Assembly: GCA_002336765.1 (NCBI GenBank)
Contig: DDES01000218.1
Span: 1 to 7,864 of the forward strand
Length of the DNA stretch: 7,864 nt
Direction: 5' to 3'
Source: Novosphingobium sp. UBA1948
GTDB taxonomy: Bacteria; Pseudomonadota; Alphaproteobacteria; Sphingomonadales; Sphingomonadaceae
Below, piece after piece: positions 5,588-7,864 of this stretch; position 1 is the first letter of the stretch, and each line of letters opens with the position of its first letter. The position numbers were made by a program, and so were the translations under genes. The notes below the pieces were generated by a model that saw only the letters and a program-made list of their open reading frames with translations, searched no databases and had not been told where the DNA came from.

Positions 5588-6126
5588 CAGGATTCCATTT
5601 TTTCCAGTATGCGGCGCAAGGACCGGATGTTGCGGGCCGTGCCCCACAGTTTCAGCCGCCGCTCGATAAACACATTGGACAGGCGCGAACCTCCCACGCC
5701 GTCCACATAGTCGATATAGACACTGCGTGGCCCCATCGCCAGCCTTTCCGGCCCGCGTGTGGCATGATCGGCGGCAAGGCGCTCGAAGGCCTCGCGCTCC
5801 GGCTCGCCCGACAGGAACAGCGTGTGGACTTTGGCAGGGTCACCCTCCGCCGCGAAGGGATTGCCCTCGATCGCCTCGCGGACCTCGGCGGCGCTGCGCA
5901 CGGCGGCAAAGGAATCGATATCGAAGCGCTCGGCCATCATATGGCCCAGCAAGTCCTCCAACCCGTCGGTCGGCCGCTCGTCATAGTCAAACAGCACATT
6001 GCCGCTGGCCACTACCGTCTCGATATTCTCGAACTCCTCGCGCTCGAACGCATAGCGCAAGTCGGCCATCGTCAGCCGGTTGCCGCCCACGTTGATCGAG
6101 GAGAAAAAGGCGATGTAGCGGGGCAT
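5587..6126 (-). CDS. DUF1697 family protein
   Basis: Conserved protein of unknown function, 179 residues, about the usual family length. The family features seen are RYIAFFSSINVGGN at 3-16 (commonly RGINVGG elsewhere, here with SS), MADLR at 20-24, VVASGNVLF at 38-46, and the C-terminal GSRLSNVFIERRLK segment followed by TARNIRSLRRIL. There is no signal peptide, no membrane segment and no obvious catalytic motif, so it is probably cytoplasmic. The ATG at 6126 is preferred over a TTG one codon earlier, because AAAAGGA lies six bases before the ATG and the family begins at this point. It follows infB after a 65-base spacer containing a strong hairpin, and its stop overlaps the rbfA start. Position suggests co-expression with rbfA; a role in translation is not shown by the sequence. 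Confidence 0.9.
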   Translation of the reverse strand: MPRYIAFFSSINVGGNRLTMADLRYAFEREEFENIETVVASGNVLFDYDERPTDGLEDLLGHMMAERFDIDSFAAVRSAAEVREAIEGNPFAAEGDPAKVHTLFLSGEPEREAFERLAADHATRGPERLAMGPRSVYIDYVDGVGGSRLSNVFIERRLKLWGTARNIRSLRRILEKMES

Positions 6127-6154
6127 CAATCGTCCTTTTCCAGCCGTGGTGCGG

Positions 6155-6181
6155 CCCCTCCCCCGTTACCGGCAGGAGGGG
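6155..6181 (-). repeat. Strong hairpin between infB and the DUF1697 gene
   Basis: On the minus strand the arms CCCCTCC and GGAGGGG pair perfectly over seven positions. They continue through a U-G pair and one bulged G into CCG/CGG, closed by a GUAA tetraloop of the stable GNRA class. The hairpin begins 10 bases after the infB stop and ends 28 bases before the DUF1697 start. No U tract follows it (CCGCACC), so it is not an intrinsic terminator. It may protect the infB mRNA 3' end, be a cleavage point, or be one copy of a small palindromic repeat, given its similarity to 1492-1516. Confidence 0.6.
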
Positions 6182-6191
6182 CACGCCACCA

Positions 6192-7864
6192 TCAGAGCGT
6201 GCGGTCGCGCATCTCAACCTCAAAGACTTCCAGCGTATCGCCAGCCTTGATGTCGTTGGTATCCTGCAACACCACGCCGCATTCGAGGCCCGCACGCACT
6301 TCGGCAACGTCGTCCTTGAAACGGCGCAGCGACTTGATGTGCGTCTTGGACACGATAACGTCCTGACGGGTAAGGCGCGCGTAGAGGCCCTTCTTGATGA
6401 AGCCTTCCAGCACCAGCAGACCGGCAGCCTTGTCGTGCTTGCCCGCGTTGAACACTTCCTTGACCTCGGCGCGGCCAACCACGGTTTCGATGCGCTCCGG
6501 CCCCCAGACGCCCGCCATTTCCTTGGCGATATCGTCGGTCAGGTGATAGATCACGTCGAAATACTTCATGCGAACCTTGAAGCGCTCGACGATCTCGCGC
6601 GCCTTGGCGTTGGGACGCACGTTGAAGCCCACGATGGGCGCGCCCGAAGCCGCCGCCAGATTGACGTCGCTTTCCGTAATGGCACCCACGCCCGAGGCCA
6701 GAACCTTGAGCTTGATCTCGTCGTTCGACAGGCGGTTGAGCGCATTGACGATGGCTTCCACCGAGCCCTGCACGTCGGCCTTCACCACGATGGGATATTC
6801 GATCACCGCCTGCTTGGCCGCCAGCGCCGAGAACATGTTCTCGAGGCTTGCGGGGGCAGAGGTGGTGCGCTTGGCGGTGGCCTGTTCGTGACGGAAGGCG
6901 GCAACCTCGCGGGCGCGGGCCTCGCTCTCCACCACGGTCAGCGTGTCGCCGGCCATCGGCACACCGCCGATGCCCAGCACCTCGACCGGCATGGCGGGGC
7001 CAGCGGCTTTCACCTGACGGCCCTTGTCATCCAGCATGGCGCGCACGCGGCCAGACTGGGTGCCCACGACCAGAATATCGCCCACCTTGAGCGTGCCGCG
7101 GTTGACCAGCACGGTGGCGAGCGGCCCCTTGCCCTTGTCGAGCTTGGCCTCGATCACGGTCGCCTCGGCGGCACGGTCGGGATTGGCGCGCAGTTCGAGC
7201 AATTCGGCCTGCAACAGGATCTTGTCGATCAGCTCCTGCAAACCGGCGCCGCTCTTGGCCGACACTTCCACATCCTGCACATCGCCCGACATGGCTTCAA
7301 CGATGATCTCGTGCTCGAGCAGGCGCTCGCGGATCTTCTGAGGGTTGAATTCGGGCTTGTCGCTCTTGGTGATCGCCACGATCATCGGCACGCCGGCCGC
7401 CTTGGTGTGGTTGATCGCCTCGATCGTCTGCGGCATCAGCCCGTCGTCGCCCGCCACCACGAGGATCACGATGTCGGTGACATTGGCACCGCGCATACGC
7501 ATCTCGGTAAAGGCCTCGTGGCCCGGCGTGTCGAGGAAGGTAACGAGATCGCCGCTCTTCGTCTTGATCTGGTAGGCGCCGATATGCTGCGTAATGCCAC
7601 CGGCCTCGCCGCGCACCACATCGGTGCCGCGCAGCGCGTCGAGCAGCGAGGTCTTGCCGTGGTCAACATGGCCCATGATGGTGACAACCGGCGGACGCGG
7701 CTTCAGCGTTTCCTCGGCATCGACATCGGCGCTGGCGTCGATATCCACGTCATTTTCCGAAACGCGCTGCACATTATGGCCGAATTCGGTCACCAGCAGT
7801 TCGGCGGTATCCTGATCGATCGTGTGGTTGAGCGTGACGATCACGCCCATCTTGAACAGCGCCT
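6192..7864 (-). CDS. infB: Translation initiation factor IF-2, 5' end cut by window edge
   Basis: GTPase that places fMet-tRNA on the 30S subunit and promotes 50S joining. Only the C-terminal about 556 residues are present; the N-terminal, usually lysine- and alanine-rich extension lies outside. Counting from the first methionine in view (MGVIVTLNHTIDQDTAELL, the end of an IF2-N domain), an acidic linker at 31-47 leads into the G domain. Its motifs are G1 GHVDHGKT 60-67, G2 threonine T87 in GGITQHIGAY, G3 DTPGH 107-111, G4 TKSD 161-164 and G5 SAK 197-199. Domain II follows from about 230, the IF-2 domain III from about 340, and the fMet-tRNA-binding domain IV ends at EVEMRDRTL. G4 is TKSD rather than the common NKID, still within the N/TKxD consensus. 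The frame is open to the window edge without interruption. The next gene begins 65 bases downstream. Confidence 0.97.
   Translation of the reverse strand, partial: ALFKMGVIVTLNHTIDQDTAELLVTEFGHNVQRVSENDVDIDASADVDAEETLKPRPPVVTIMGHVDHGKTSLLDALRGTDVVRGEAGGITQHIGAYQIKTKSGDLVTFLDTPGHEAFTEMRMRGANVTDIVILVVAGDDGLMPQTIEAINHTKAAGVPMIVAITKSDKPEFNPQKIRERLLEHEIIVEAMSGDVQDVEVSAKSGAGLQELIDKILLQAELLELRANPDRAAEATVIEAKLDKGKGPLATVLVNRGTLKVGDILVVGTQSGRVRAMLDDKGRQVKAAGPAMPVEVLGIGGVPMAGDTLTVVESEARAREVAAFRHEQATAKRTTSAPASLENMFSALAAKQAVIEYPIVVKADVQGSVEAIVNALNRLSNDEIKLKVLASGVGAITESDVNLAAASGAPIVGFNVRPNAKAREIVERFKVRMKYFDVIYHLTDDIAKEMAGVWGPERIETVVGRAEVKEVFNAGKHDKAAGLLVLEGFIKKGLYARLTRQDVIVSKTHIKSLRRFKDDVAEVRAGLECGVVLQDTNDIKAGDTLEVFEVEMRDRTL

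Noticed and set aside
5588..5647. Upstream in-frame ATG for rbfA adding 20 residues
   Set aside because: The added residues lie inside the DUF1697 gene and do not look like an RbfA N-terminus. The ATG at 5587 has a better context and the coupled TGATG junction.
3747..5669. Long plus-strand open frame of 640 codons opposite tdk, the hydrolase and rbfA
   Set aside because: It spans three well-supported minus-strand genes and their boundaries, and its composition is that of an antisense GC-rich frame. The length reflects scarcity of stop codons, not coding.
1..7864. tRNA or rRNA genes, CRISPR arrays, insertion sequences, toxin-antitoxin or defence genes
   Set aside because: None was seen on either strand. 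All coding space is explained by nine housekeeping or accessory genes, and the repeats present are short palindromes.

Overview
The window looks like a chromosomal core region of an alphaproteobacterium. Sphingomonadales, and Novosphingobium or a close relative in particular, fits best. The grounds are high GC with GC-rich third positions, the protein sequence style of InfB, RbfA, TruB, RpsO and Pnp, and an intergenic palindrome resembling dispersed repeats of alphaproteobacterial genomes. The genus is an inference; no database search was possible. All genes lie on the minus strand, so transcription runs from high to low coordinates.

Layout in transcription order: infB (translation initiation factor IF-2, 5' part outside the window, ends at 6192); a DUF1697 gene (6126-5587); rbfA (5587-5174); a secreted-type alpha/beta hydrolase (5177-4302); tdk, thymidine kinase (4301-3708); a compact M50 site-2-type membrane metalloprotease (3708-3022); truB, tRNA pseudouridine-55 synthase (3025-2108); rpsO, ribosomal protein S15 (2102-1833); a 355-base structured spacer; and pnp, polynucleotide phosphorylase (starts at 1477, 3' part outside the window). 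No tRNA, rRNA, CRISPR array, insertion sequence or phage gene was seen.

The backbone infB-rbfA-truB-rpsO-pnp is the widely conserved bacterial operon for initiation, 30S maturation, tRNA modification and RNA turnover. Four extra genes sit inside it: DUF1697 between infB and rbfA, and hydrolase-tdk-protease between rbfA and truB. From DUF1697 to rpsO every junction is an overlap, an abutment or a gap of at most 5 bases (TGATG, ATGA, TAAATG, TGATG, GTGA, 5-base gap). The seven genes are therefore almost certainly one transcript with translational coupling, and the inserted genes are expressed together with the ribosome-maturation genes.

The only long non-coding stretch is the rpsO-pnp spacer. 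It holds a dispersed-type palindrome, a two-tier hairpin, a Rho-independent terminator-like hairpin and two more hairpins in the pnp leader. A second hairpin resembling the one just upstream of pnp sits between infB and DUF1697. The region is mostly ordinary housekeeping DNA. The points worth a second look are the accessory genes embedded in the operon and the RNA structure and repeats of the two spacers. I found no convincing evidence of a new defence or mobile system.
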